From Marasmius tenuissimus (lineage: Eukaryota > Basidiomycota > Agaricomycetes > Agaricales > Marasmiaceae), in contig JAQOTA010000001.1 in the NCBI GenBank assembly GCA_029532415.1, positions 186,001-250,000 of the forward strand: a DNA stretch of 64,000 bases, given 5' to 3'. Positions within the stretch are counted from its first letter, which is position 1. Each line of letters starts with the position of its first letter. Under the pieces are notes generated by a model that was given only the letters and a program-made list of their open reading frames with translations, ran no database searches and had not been told where the DNA came from. This document shows, one piece after another, positions 33,294 through 44,777 of the stretch. The position numbers and the translations under genes were made by a program.

Positions 33294-34081
33294 TGATTCG
33301 ACCTACTATATTTGCACTAGAAGTGAAAAGTGTCCTAGAAGTGCAAAAATTCGTGAATTTCGAGTAGTGTGCCATCTATCCCAACCAGCTGGCTTCCACA
33401 AATTTTTCTAGATACAATGGGACCTATATCCACATATCTTGCTATGTTGAATGGTGATCCATGAGGAAATACGAGTTGCAGATTTTTGTTTTGGCGCAAA
33501 TCGTGAGTTTTTGGGCGTGACAGCCTTCGGATTCCATAAAAAAAGAATTTTACGGGACCGCACTTCCTCAATAATGATTCTCGTATAGGCGGGATGATTT
33601 CACACTTTCACCGCACACACCCGAGCCTCTATAATGAGTGGGATGAATGGACTCTCGAGGACGCCAACCACACAGGCACAATGGATTCAAACTCAGCAAG
33701 CCGACAGGTGCTCTTTTGATCCCATGTCAAAGTTGCCGATCGTTCGGCTAGGTCGGATCTACCTGTCAAAGCCAAACGTCACGGTCTGTCACTTTTGCAC
33801 TTCTCCGCTTATTCGAACACCTCTCTCGGATTGTTCTGGCATCGCTCATTTTCACTCTAAAAAATCTGTAACTTCACAGAGGTAGACTTCAGCATACCAA
33901 GTGTGAGTCTACAACGTTGTAGCGCGAACGGGAAAGAGATGAAAAAGTTTTTCTATAGCGACATTTCTTTTTGCACTTCTAGTGCAAATATAGTAGGCTC
34001 GAACTGGGGACCTTCTGTGCGCTATTTGCTTGGAGACACCAAATGTTAGACAGATGCGATAACCAACTACGCCATCGAACC
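33294..34081 (-). pseudogene. tRNA-Val(AAC) split by a transposon
   Basis: 34,081 down to about 33,996 (minus) matches the intact tRNA-Val at 60,850-60,756 from the 5' end through the intron and into the T loop (CCCAGTTCGAGCC). The remaining 3' part (GGTCGAATC on the minus strand) is found 690 bp further on at 33,294-33,303. The intervening 33,306-33,993 has inverted termini and is flanked by TA. The tRNA gene is therefore inactivated by insertion in its T arm. The acceptor end had already diverged slightly (discriminator base T). Confidence 0.8.
33306..33993. mobile_element. Non-autonomous TA-inserting element (mariner-like MITE), 688 bp
   Basis: Termini CTATATTTGCACTAGAAGTG (33,306 onward) and the exact inverted form ending at 33,993; TA on both sides (33,304-33,305 and 33,994-33,995). 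The termini contain an inner palindrome GCACTAGAAGTGC on the right side. No transposase frame exists. The TA duplication suggests Tc1/mariner mobilisation in trans. Confidence 0.75.
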
Positions 34082-34784
34082 AGATGAAAGCGACGAAAAC
34101 TATATAGGTTATGGCCATGAGTTCCTACCTTGAATCTTCCTGGGTCCACATATCTTTCAATCACGCAGAACGACGGCCACTCCTCACTTCTTCTTTCAGC
34201 ACCGAATGAATGATATGACCTTTCGTATCTAGATCCAGATCCGGATATGCGCAGGTACAGTACGTTTGTTTCTCGGTTGATGTCGGTACTGATTCTGGGT
34301 TTTCCTCATGACCTTGGACCATCGCCCCTTATTACTTAGTCGGCTCTACAAATGGGGTTCTTTTACTCATCTACCTGCGACCAGAACAGATGCGATTGTT
34401 GGGTACATGGCGAGGGCAACCTCGTTAAATCACCACCATCATCGCAGTTCCCCCATTGTCTATGTTTCCGTAACCAGCGCCGGTGCTTCATATCATTTAT
34501 TCAGATGCTTCACCCAATCCTGACGGTTTGTGCTCTACACAACATAAATACTCTCTGTTCCAGAGACTCCGAACCAAAGGTAAAGTCATAACCGGTTGCC
34601 GGAAAAAGGGACTACTGTAGCTGCTGCAGAGATTGCACCCTGGGAGTGTATATCCAGTCATGAGCATGTGTGACCTTGTGACAAATGCTCTTTCTTTCCA
34701 ACTACCACTGAGTGCAGGATTGCGTAAGCTTCTGGAGATATGCAAGAACGATGCTGAGCTTTATGCGGGGAGATTTTAGCATAA
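34082..34784. other. Intergenic, no supported gene
   Basis: Stretch between the tRNA-Val relic and the LTR element; its sequence continues at 39,287 beyond the retrotransposon. Overlapping short frames at 34,308-34,591 show no domain. Confidence 0.3.
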
Positions 34785-34789
34785 GTGGC

Positions 34790-35529
34790 TGTTAGGATCG
34801 TGCGGATCGGATAGGGATAAAGATAAGATATGGGATTTTATATGCTGTCGGATAGATGGATAGGAAAGAGATATGATGAAGGAGTGTGGGAGCAACGGAT
34901 CTAGAGCAGACAGTAGCTGAAGGTTTCGCCAACAGCACCATGAACTGAGCTGTCCTTCTACTAGACTAAGAGGACAAGTTGCGAGATAGAAGAAAAGACA
35001 TGATAGAGAAGTATCCAGGTGGGTCCTGGTTGAAACCTGGTTGATTTCGAGTCTTCCAGATACAGGATAGAAGTATAGAGCTTATATAGGGTTATAGTAA
35101 ATGAATGAATGATAAGTGAGTCAAGTGCGGGAAAGGTTGATGTATCATATGGAAGTCAAATACGGGGAGAAATGTACCGGAAGGGAAATGAACCGGAAAT
35201 GAATAAGTGCGTGATGGAATGAAGATATGAATAGAATAAGTGAGCGTGGGAATATCTCGGAAGTCGGAGATAAGTAAGTCAGAATAAGTCAGAATGAAGA
35301 ATGGAAAGAGTCCCGGAAGCGGAGGCGGAAGTGGCGGAGGTTCCGGGGATGGACTTGGTGTGAGAGACCGAAGTGCGGAAGTGAAGGTTGAGTGCCGGGG
35401 ATGGAATAGTGTTGGAATGGACTAGAATAATAGCCCAGAAGTACCCGGAATGGGTCTGGAGGTGAGGTGACTAGCCAAGTGTGACGTGACTAGGTGAGAT
35501 AGACCAGGGTAAGATGCATGGATGTAACA
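34790..35529 (-). repeat. 3' LTR of the family A element
   Basis: 740 bp, TGTTAGGATCG..GATGTAACA on the plus strand. Identical in length to its partner, with no difference found in the parts compared. Confidence 0.92.
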
Positions 35530-36610
35530 GTATCCCCCTCTTAAGGTTCTTGCCCACAAGAACCATCAAGAGTAGTCCGTGAGTGAAGGATGTAGGTGAA
35601 AGAAAAGAGATAGGCAGTGACAGGGAAGAGAAGATGAAAGCACAGAAAGAGAAAAGACAAGGACAAGTAAGCCCCCACCAATTCAGCCCAACATAAGTCA
35701 AGCAGAACAGTGAAGATAAGTAAAGAGAGAAGAAGGGCAAAAATGCGAAAGTGAGGACAAAGGAAGTGGAGAGAAGAGAGAGGACAGGAAAAACCAGCCA
35801 AAGATAAGCCTACAAAGTGTAAAACAATGTATAACATGCAAAGGCAAGAATCTTGGCTGAGAAGCAGACCAAAGATATGAAATATAAGGGTAAAAGATAG
35901 AGAGAATGTGAAAACTTGTAAATGAAGAGAAAAGTTAACACCAGTCCCCAAAGGTTCTGGATAGCATACACAAGTAAGGGTGCAGCAAAGGGAAGAAAGG
36001 ATATGTGTATGAACAATGACCAAAGGAATAGCCATGAGAGTGAAGATGAATGAAGGATAGAGAAAGGATAGGAATATCAGGCAAAAGCCCAACAAGGAAT
36101 GATGGAGTGAGGAGATAGGTGTGGAGGGATAAAATGATAGAAGGTGATAAGTGGACAAATGATAAGGTGAAAAGGGATGAAGGGATGATAAGAATTGGGT
36201 AGGTGATTGAAATGATAAAGTGAAAGGGATGAAGTGATGATAAGACATAGGTAGAAGGATAATAGGATGATAAGGGACAAAGTGATAGAAGGGAATAGGT
36301 AGATAATTGGGATAAGTATTGGGATGGGATGGTAGAAGTGGATAAGTGAATGAATAGAATGATAGAAGTAGTGAAGTAGAATGTGAATACAACAGTATGG
36401 GTGAAGTACGCACAATGAGGAAAGGTGTGAAACTAGGTTGGGAAGGATCCGGCAGGAGTCCAGAAGGCATGAGATGCGACTGGGGAGAGGATGAGGTCGG
36501 TAGCCGAGAAGGATATGTCGAAATGACTAGAGAGTGGCTGAAGTGCCGAAAAGGTGGCTGAATGACCTAAAATGATCTGAGTGACCATGAAGTGAGGCGA
36601 GATGATACCG

Positions 36611-36644
36611 GTATCCCCCTCTTAAGGTTCTTGCCCCAAGAACC
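36611..36644 (-). repeat. Internal duplicate of the polypurine tract and hairpin
   Basis: 25 bases that abut the 3' LTR at 35,530 (GTATCCCCCTCTTAAGG and on) recur exactly here, 1.08 kb inside the element, each followed by a small hairpin (GGTTCTTG..CAAGAACC). It could act as a second plus-strand priming site or be a trace of recombination. Confidence 0.7.
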
Positions 36645-38527
36645 AATGAGAGTTATCCAACGTAGTGGGGAGGGAGGGAGGGATGAAGAGAAAATAAAAG
36701 AATTGAAAGAGAGTGATAGGCGTGAGAAAGTAATGATCTGTATGAAAAATAGGTAAATAATAGATGAAATTTGATACTAAAAAGTATTCGAAAAGAAGTT
36801 AAACTGAAGGAAAGAAAACAGAAAAACAATTGCCGAAAAAGCGGACAGTGCGTGGCAGAAATGAAGTCAAAAAATCGACCGGAGAAAAAGGTCCTGAAGT
36901 GAAGATTCCGAAAAAATGATGTCGGATTCCGAGAAATCTCCGAGGCTCGGAGCCGAAACACCTCCGGCGGAAAGAAAAAGAGAAAATGCTTGAAAATGTC
37001 GAAATTGACAAAGTAAAATTTCAACCCGGAAGAAAAAGTTTCCGAGAAGGATAAAAAAAGCGGCGCGGAAGCAAACCGGAAGGAAAGACGATGTTAAAAC
37101 TCAAAAACTCGGAAGCACAGAAGCGGAAGCCGGAAGGAAACCTGAGAAAATGAAAGAGATGAGAAAAGTGTGCAAAAACTCGGAAGCAGCTCGGAAGGAG
37201 TGCGGAAGGAAAGCGGAAGGAAGCAGAAGCAAAAGTCAAAGTAAACCTTCAAAAGTCGGAAATAACAACTCGGAAGGCGGAAGGTAACCCGAGAAAAATA
37301 AAAGAGAAGAGAAAAACGCGAAAAAAAGCGGAAGCGGTGCAGAAGGGCCAGTAGAAAATGATAAATGAAGGTACAGACATGTCGGAAGCGCAAAATTCCG
37401 AAGCGGAAGCAAAAGCAATCCAAAACAAGTCTGAACGTTGGAGAAAACACATCCGAAAATTATGTAAATGGCAAGAACAACCAAAAACTCGAAAATGTCA
37501 GAGGTAAACTCAGACAAGGTATAGAAAAGGAAGGAAGGAAGATGGAAGAAAGTTGTGAGTGTAAAGGTTGAAGATAAATGATGTAAACGTATGATAGTAA
37601 TGAACAGTAAATAGCCGGAAGCGACCGGAGGTCATAAAGACATAAAGAAACATACCCGAAGGTAGGAAAGTGCCAGAATGGCGGGCCCGGAGGCGAGAGA
37701 GTCCCCAAATGAGATGGCGTCGGAGCAAAGCACGGAAGCCGGGGAAGGAAAGAGGAAGGGTGAACCTCCAAGAGTACACCTGTACGAGTCGGAGGTGCGC
37801 GCAGATCCAACTCCAGCTGTTGTTCTGATATGAGTGTTCTGCTGCCTACCATGAGATCAACGGATCCGAGCGGTGGAGTCAGAGTGAATCAAGAACTAAG
37901 CAGAGAGCTAAACCGGAAGGAAAGATGGCGAAAGCCGAGTGGAGAATGAACTCCGAGTAGGTGGGAAGTGGTACTGAGAGCCAACAACCCGGAAGAGATG
38001 GTCCCGGAAGGAAACCGTAAAGAGTGCAGCACGGCGCGAGGTCAGAGTGCACTAGAAATGGTCAAGATGTCCGAAGTGGAGATGACCGGATCCGAGACAG
38101 GCTAAGAACGGTTAGAACCACAGAATAGAGTACTGCTATCAAGTCCCGGATAGATCCTGAGTCGGGGAAGAGAGTTGTCGGGATGTATGAAGTGAGGTGA
38201 ATGTCAGGATGAGAGATGAATGTCGGAAGGATGGAATGTCCGATGTCAGGAAAGCGTGGGAAAGTAATGAATATGTTGATTTATGAATATGCCGGGAGTG
38301 CCGGAAGAGAACCCAGAGCTAAACCAAACGCGGGACAAGGTATGGGTGGCGGATAGAATGGAAGGATAACCCCGGAAGGGGTGTGAGGGCGACATGAGTG
38401 ACATAAGTGTCGTAATGAGGAATGAACACCGCGAGAACCAACCTAAGTCCGGAGTTAATCTCGGAGAAGGCGGGTAGATGCCGGGATGCTCGGATATGAA
38501 GTCATGACAGCATTCTCAGTCCAGGTA

Positions 38528-38539
38528 AAGACTCGAAAT
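38528..38539 (-). promoter_or_regulatory. Self-priming primer-binding site, family A
   Basis: Minus strand ATTTCGAGTCTT, two bases inside the 5' LTR, is perfectly complementary over 12 nt to AAGACTCGAAAT at 38,807-38,796 in the LTR. This is the arrangement of Tf1/sushi elements, in which the 5' end of the RNA, not a tRNA, primes reverse transcription. Confidence 0.65.
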
Positions 38540-38541
38540 AC

Positions 38542-39281
38542 TGTTAGGATCGTGCGGATCGGATAGGGATAAAGATAAGATATGGGATTTTATATGCTGT
38601 CGGATAGATGGATAGGAAAGAGATATGATGAAGGAGTGTGGGAGCAACGGATCTAGAGCAGACAGTAGCTGAAGGTTTCGCCAACAGCACCATGAACTGA
38701 GCTGTCCTTCTACTAGACTAAGAGGACAAGTTGCGAGATAGAAGAAAAGACATGATAGAGAAGTATCCAGGTGGGTCCTGGTTGAAACCTGGTTGATTTC
38801 GAGTCTTCCAGATACAGGATAGAAGTATAGAGCTTATATAGGGTTATAGTAAATGAATGAATGATAAGTGAGTCAAGTGCGGGAAAGGTTGATGTATCAT
38901 ATGGAAGTCAAATACGGGGAGAAATGTACCGGAAGGGAAATGAACCGGAAATGAATAAGTGCGTGATGGAATGAAGATATGAATAGAATAAGTGAGCGTG
39001 GGAATATCTCGGAAGTCGGAGATAAGTAAGTCAGAATAAGTCAGAATGAAGAATGGAAAGAGTCCCGGAAGCGGAGGCGGAAGTGGCGGAGGTTCCGGGG
39101 ATGGACTTGGTGTGAGAGACCGAAGTGCGGAAGTGAAGGTTGAGTGCCGGGGATGGAATAGTGTTGGAATGGACTAGAATAATAGCCCAGAAGTACCCGG
39201 AATGGGTCTGGAGGTGAGGTGACTAGCCAAGTGTGACGTGACTAGGTGAGATAGACCAGGGTAAGATGCATGGATGTAACA
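38542..39281 (-). repeat. 5' LTR of the family A element
   Basis: 740 bp. On the minus strand it has a TATA box (CTATATAAG, about 38,833-38,841), and about 33 nt further downstream the segment AAGACTCGAAAT (38,807-38,796), which is complementary to the primer-binding site at 38,528-38,539. That places the likely RNA start at the segment. Confidence 0.9.
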
Positions 39282-39286
39282 GTGGC

Positions 39287-41935
39287 GGAACAAAGGAAAG
39301 AAACATTTGATACCGAAAATGGGCAGAAATGGGATAGAAAGGCCAGGTTTGGATTGTATATCAGATCTCTCTATGATATGAAGTTATGAACCAAATTTGG
39401 TATAAATGTCTCTTGCATTTGCCATGAGTATCACGGTAAGTTCTCCTCACATAACTTTTCATATCAATCCCACATACCTCTCGGGACTTGTGGGTTCTTG
39501 CACCCAGTGTATCATGGTAAACGTCCTTCATTTGACTTTCTCGCACTTCATGCCCTCGATACCTTGATATCCCTTGGAAAATCCCCCACAGTTGATTGTA
39601 CCAGCAGGTACTTTGTTGACAATTGAGGCAAGTGAGATCAGTCTTTTAGAATATAAGACCGGAAAACCCTGGTTCCTTGAAGCTCCAATTCTAAGTGATA
39701 TCTAGCTTGCGAAATCCACTCGCTTGCTTGAATGGTGGGCGGCTCGGAGGATACCCTCGTACGGTATTGACAGAAAATGGAGGCGTAAATCGTTATCCCC
39801 AAGGTAAGCCGGGTTTTTCCCTTTCATTGATCCTGGAAATCAAATGTTGTTATCATGTCTCAGACGCCACGACACATTCTCCGTGATCTTGTTATTGGGG
39901 ACGACCGCGGACTTCGATATCCAACTCCTAAATGACGTAGTGTATCGACGGTGATATTAGTCACACGTACAATAATCAACACTGGTGTGAGGCCATGGAG
40001 TTTTCTGCCATCTTCAGTACTTTAAACACCACATAGATTCTGATATCAAGATCTTCCAATGTCATATCAGTATTGGAAGTGTCCAAGAGTTGATGAGCCA
40101 AGTCTCCGGTATCTGAGTGTGCGAAGCTGAGTCCCATTTATAGCATCAGTATCCCTGTGGCATTGAGGTCACGTACTATCTCAAGAAATACATCAGACAT
40201 CCCACAATGCCTACTGCGTTCATGTGTAAGTCTTGTACGTTGTGTTTCTGGCAACTGAGGCTCATAGCAAATAATGCCTCATATCAAGTAGCAGTCTCTA
40301 GAATTCAATCCTCTGAGAAATTTACTTGTGTCGAGTAAAATTCACCACAACAATGGACTTTTACACAGTCGAGATAGGGGTTTATATCTACAAATTGAGG
40401 AGAAGATCAGTGCCTCTGAAACTTCAGCTGAGGAGACCATGGGAAGCATCAGCACCCGGGATGGAGCTGAGAGAACTTCTGTGTTCCATCTATATTTGCC
40501 AAGTAGCTTTGATCTTCTTAAGATGTTGATGTAGACTTTGCATTGATTACTGTGTATGCAGCAAGTTGCAGGGGGAACCAAGTTGGCAAGAAGGCTCCAG
40601 CAGGTGAAGTAACTAGATCTTCGGGCCAGGAGAAAAATCAGCAACCTACCTTGTGCCAGCAGACCTCAATTGAAATAACCCTATGCCTCAAAAGCCCTGG
40701 TCTCACATCACACATTCTAATTGATCGCTTCATGTTCCCCTAGAAAGCCCCCTTATCAAATAAAAAAATTGCGGGCCCAGTACTATTCAGCAGTGTGAGA
40801 GGGATAAGGAAAGGATACTGAGAGAGTATATGACCTCACTTTCTTCATTAGTACATTTACCTCATCTTCATGCATCAGCCCTAATGGCCAAGCAGAGCTT
40901 GACAAGCAAGGTAGCATGGAAAACAAGACATCACAAGAAAAAAAAGCAGAAGGCCCATGTTAAAGGTAGTACACACTATGCCAGAAGCTGAAGTCAGCCT
41001 TGACCTCGAGAGCAAAATTCCCATGGTACCCCAAGTATTGAGCTTTTAGGAGACATCATTCATTTGTGTGTCATAGCAATGTCAACACTCCATCTGAGGT
41101 GGAAACAGGGCTCTGTGACTGTGAGGCTTGGGCACCTGCAGTGAAGGTAGAACTTCTGAACAATGATACCATTGAGTGGTTTAAGACTTGGATAAATATC
41201 TGCAGCAGGTAAGTTACAGACTGCTGTCTGTACATGACCAAGAATCAAACTAATATCCTGAATGACACCAGGTTAACCTCAACTTGTTGCCCACAGCCTG
41301 AGACAAAGTGACTCTTTAGGTGCATCTCCAATCAGACATAGTTAGCTTTACAATTCTATTGTTGTTCAATGGTGTTGATATAGAGATGTTGAGATGGTTG
41401 TGATGATGACTTCATGCTCAGGGGGGTGTGAAGTTTACACTGATAGATGAACACATTGGTGTACCCAATCTGAGGTGGGAAAAGCATGTTTGAAGACCTG
41501 TATGTCAGAGTGAAACCATCTTAACCCCTTGGAAAGCATGGCTCAGAATTCTTATGTCAATATCCTACATCAATATCATGATGAAGTGGCTGTCCTTGCA
41601 ACAACAGATTGATGGTTTTTTCATTTAAATAACATCAATTGTTGATCATATGTGGGAGATACAGTAGCCCATAACCCTATATCAACATCCTTGATTGCCC
41701 CGCTTTCTTTTAAAAGCTGAATCCGGGACCTCTTCAGTTCTCATCCAAGCCAATATCCTCATTTTCAAATCTGCCACCTGATGAAGTGTGCCTCCACTCA
41801 CCATATTGAATGTCTTTACCTGACTCCAAGACCCCATATTCTGATTGCTGTATGTCCTCCCAGCCCTGTCCATTTCAGTGATGCACGGCCCTCATTAATA
41901 CAATGCATTGCATACCCAGATTGGGTTTTTACTAT
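39287..41935. other. Gene-free stretch including a CpG-depleted block
   Basis: 39,350-39,540 loosely resembles 10,740-10,960; about 40,000-40,060 resembles 45,550-45,600 of the right arm. From 40,380 to 41,690 CpG is almost absent (none seen between 41,041 and 41,690), unlike neighbouring DNA. No coding frame is supported. I interpret it as an old methylated repeat. Confidence 0.45.
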
Positions 41936-43521
41936 ATGGTGGAGTCCTCCTACAATCTTCTTGTTCTTGATCTAGGGTTAATGGTAATTCTAGGGATATA
42001 TACAGTACTCTATGCCTTGTGCATGTACATCCTGCACACCCGCAAAAGAGATCACTACAGAGTTCATGTTGCATTAATTACCGCCCTATATGTGACTTGT
42101 ACAACAACATTGGGGCTCAAGTTTGTTATTTATGCACTTGAAGGTCCTGTAGATCTTCTCGAATACACCATCAAACTTCCCGTCTTCACCCCGAACAAGA
42201 TGTTGCCAGAACAGGAGATATATCTCGAATCCTTGAAACAGGACTTGAAAACCGAGTACGAGACGTAAGTCGCTTTCCTCTGAAGAGGGTACTTCAATGA
42301 CCTTTGTAGCTTAGATGGAACCGGCATTCTGTGATATCAGCAAACCAATTTTTCATCGTCTTTGCAAAGTATGTCTGTAGGCATAGGCCCCAGTGTCAAA
42401 GGACTATCATAATGTTTATATTTTCTTAAACAGTTGCTTAACGGACATCATCATGGTGAGATTTTGTTTGAACTGGTACAGGATATTTCGGGGTCGGCTT
42501 GACATGTCCTAACACCAGGTCTGGCGGTGCTATCTTGTGTGGGGGCGACGACTTCGAGTTGTTTTCGTGCCAGCGTTGATGTGCTTCGTGGCGAACGGTA
42601 GATCTTGTTTAATTATTTATTGAGATATCTTTCTAATTGACCACTTTTGTTGTACAGGCTTTGGTGCCGCATCGTTTGTCGCCCTAAGCAGAACTATAAA
42701 TACATATTCGGACAGGGTTTCAAGTATTTTTCGAAATGGGGCATGGACCCTAGTGGCTTTTGCCCTTTGTGCTCTCATTAGCAATGTGCTTTTGACTAGT
42801 CTCATTGGTGAGATACATCTAACAGTTTCCTATTATTTGACCCATTCATTTAGTACCCAAGCTGGAAGGATCTTTTATATATCTCATCAGACAGGAAAGT
42901 ACCTCCCATCCCCCAGTCTGGTATCAAGAATGTATAGGACTGCTATTTCCGCTACGTAAGTGGATTTGTCTGGCCCGCAATGGCTGAATTGAATACTCAA
43001 TTTCATCTCATGGGAAGCTTGGAATCAGGAATGATATATCCAGTTACCCTCTTGGTTTATGTTAGCTGTATGCAGAACACTGGTATAGCTCCACAGGACT
43101 CAGATTCAGATGAGAGCATGATGCACTACAATCTAACACTCGGAGGCGAGGTAGCTATGCACTCATTGACAACCATTATGGTGCGTGCGCATTCTAATCC
43201 TTTGACTACCGGGACAACACAAACTGAGCTCAATCTACAAAGGGAATTGCTTCGACCTTCATAATTGTTCGCACCGCACTGGGAGTGGCCATGGACCACG
43301 AAAGATTGTTCAAGGACAGCATTCCTGGCAGTACTGCACAAGTTTCGCACCGTCTTAACTTCCCAGAACGGAATACCAATCCAGGGAGTCCGGGGCCAGG
43401 CGGCGAGAATGAGGAAAGGGAGGAGTACAGTATGAGGAGGTATCGAGTGCAAGACTCGGAGTCCGGCAGTATCAATGGTGGAGGGTCACTGTCAGATCAA
43501 AACTGCCCCTTGAAGGCTTGA
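41936..43521 (+). CDS. Multi-exon integral membrane protein (basidiomycete family), possibly damaged
   Basis: Exon 1 from the ATG at 41,936 (MVESSYNLLVLDLGLMVILG, two to three membrane segments) runs to a gtaagt donor at about 42,266. Later exon pieces with plausible splice sites are about 42,430-42,461 (LTDIIM), 42,520-42,597 (VWRCYLVWGRRLRVVFVPAL), 42,658-42,809 (GFGAASFVALSR.., AFALCALISNVLLTSLI), 42,866-42,955 (AGRIFYISHQTGKYLPSPS), 43,018-43,083 (LESGMIYPVTLLVYV) and a last exon with TFIIVRTALGVAMDHERLF and a Ser/Gly-rich tail ending at 43,521. The last junction does not resolve to clean GT..AG in frame: the codons for GIA are present on both sides. The topology resembles seven-helix proteins of unknown function. 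Relics of its 3' end are at 3,640-4,030 and 47,945-48,310. Confidence 0.6.
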
Positions 43522-44149
43522 ACTCGAGCTGTGGGGAGACTGCTCCAGTACATTCCCAGGGGCTGATATGCCTTGAGCCTCCCCAACCTCATAGGTTTTG
43601 CAATGGCTTTATGTTGTAATGAGGCTATCTGAATAGGGTTTATCTCCAATTCCCAACTCCTTTATTTTTATTTTTATTCATTTACTCATACTTACATTAT
43701 CTTCTTTACTTTTTACTCCGACAATCATCGTGCCTTCGTCTATCTCCAGAATAAAAAGAGGTTGCACTAGCGAGTGTGAGTGAACAGTCAGGACGCCTTA
43801 CATACATTTACCAAGAGGATGTGGTGATGTAAAGTCAAAGCCCGCGGGGACCTCAAGTTTGTTTGGTGAGGAAGAAAAGCTCAGTCTCATCAATGTCACC
43901 CTGAATGAGTGTTGTAGTGGAGGATCCGAGGGTCCTGGTTCTCTTGGGGTTCACAAGCGGAGTTCGGCGGAGTTCTAGGGTGTATATTGGCTAGTTCCCA
44001 AGATGTCGTAGTTCAGCCTTCACCTTATGCATTTTCATTAGCTCACTGGATAAGTGATCCCGATTTTAATATTCCTAAGCACTCACTAAATATTACAGCA
44101 CCTTGAGAAGTTTCTGGTGCCAGAGGCGGCAGCCCGTAATGCCGGAAGT
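43522..44149. other. Intergenic, no supported gene
   Basis: An AT-rich 3' flank (ttatttttatttttattc near 43,662) follows the membrane-protein gene; nothing coding is recognised. Confidence 0.35.
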
Positions 44150-44777
44150 GAAGTAATATCCCATATTTACAAAGATTCTTTCACACCCTTGCTGTCCCTC
44201 AAGTCATTCCATTGTTGTGATTGACGACACCCTTGACTCCGGTCCTACGAATCGTCAACCCGTCTACCAAGCTCACGTCGACCAAACCACCCAGTCTGCA
44301 TATAACCTTGTAACTCAACATCTGCCTGCCGACGAAGCCGGGGAGATTTTTCCTTCGGCAAGTCGATTCCAGATTATCAACCTATGGCGGCCTATCTCGA
44401 ATCTGGCGTAGTACCGGCCATTAACATCATGTGACTACCAGAGTATAGACGCGAAGAGTGCTTTGGTGCCCGTGGCGTTAATCTATCCGAATAAAAGAGG
44501 GGGAGACGTTCGGAGTCGAATCCAATGAGGGACATCGGTGGAAGTACATGAAGGGTATGGGGGTAGAGGACGTTGTGTTGATCAAGTGGTAAGTCGCAGT
44601 CTTTTACTCGATCGAAATGTCCTGATGGTAATAACGCACCTTACGTTCATTTATAATTCGGTTGAAGATGGGAGCGTTGCGATGTTGACGCTGCATATTT
44701 CCTTTGAGGATCCGACCACGCCTGAGGATGCACCAAAGAGAGACTCGATAGAGTTGAGGGCCTTAGTGCTTTATTAG
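44150..44777 (+). pseudogene. AsaB/CmcJ-like (GA4 desaturase family) pseudogene
   Basis: Pieces VIDDTLDSGPTNRQPVYQAH, RFQIINLWRPISN, KSALVPVALIYPNK, HRWKYMKGMGVEDVVLIKW and, after an intron-like gtaagt, NSVEDGSVAMLTLH, then HISFEDPTTPEDAPKRDSIE and ELRALVLY follow the order of the fungal AsaB/CmcJ-type oxidase family found in secondary-metabolite clusters. The frame shifts near 44,205 and within the run of G at about 44,500, a TAG stands after SNLA (44,409-44,411), and the acceptor of the last intron is missing. The N-terminal part is absent or unrecognisable. Confidence 0.75.

Larger units (their letters stand above)
34790..39281 (-). mobile_element. Non-autonomous LTR retrotransposon (LARD type), family A
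   Basis: Two 740-bp LTRs (34,790-35,529 and 38,542-39,281) that look identical wherever compared, flanked by GTGGC at 34,785-34,789 and 39,282-39,286. On the minus strand it has a primer-binding site just inside the 5' LTR (38,528-38,539) and a purine tract AAGAGGGGGATAC just before the 3' LTR (35,530-35,542). The 3-kb interior encodes no gag, protease, reverse transcriptase or integrase; its sense (minus) strand is extremely pyrimidine-rich, giving long Leu/Ser/Pro/Phe frames of no evident function (for example 35,541-36,470). Identical LTRs imply very recent transposition using another element's proteins. Confidence 0.92.

Noticed and set aside
35541..36470. 309-codon minus-strand open frame inside the LTR element
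   Set aside because: It is a by-product of the pyrimidine-rich sense strand: several overlapping frames in all phases have the same Leu/Ser/Phe/Pro composition, and none has a domain.
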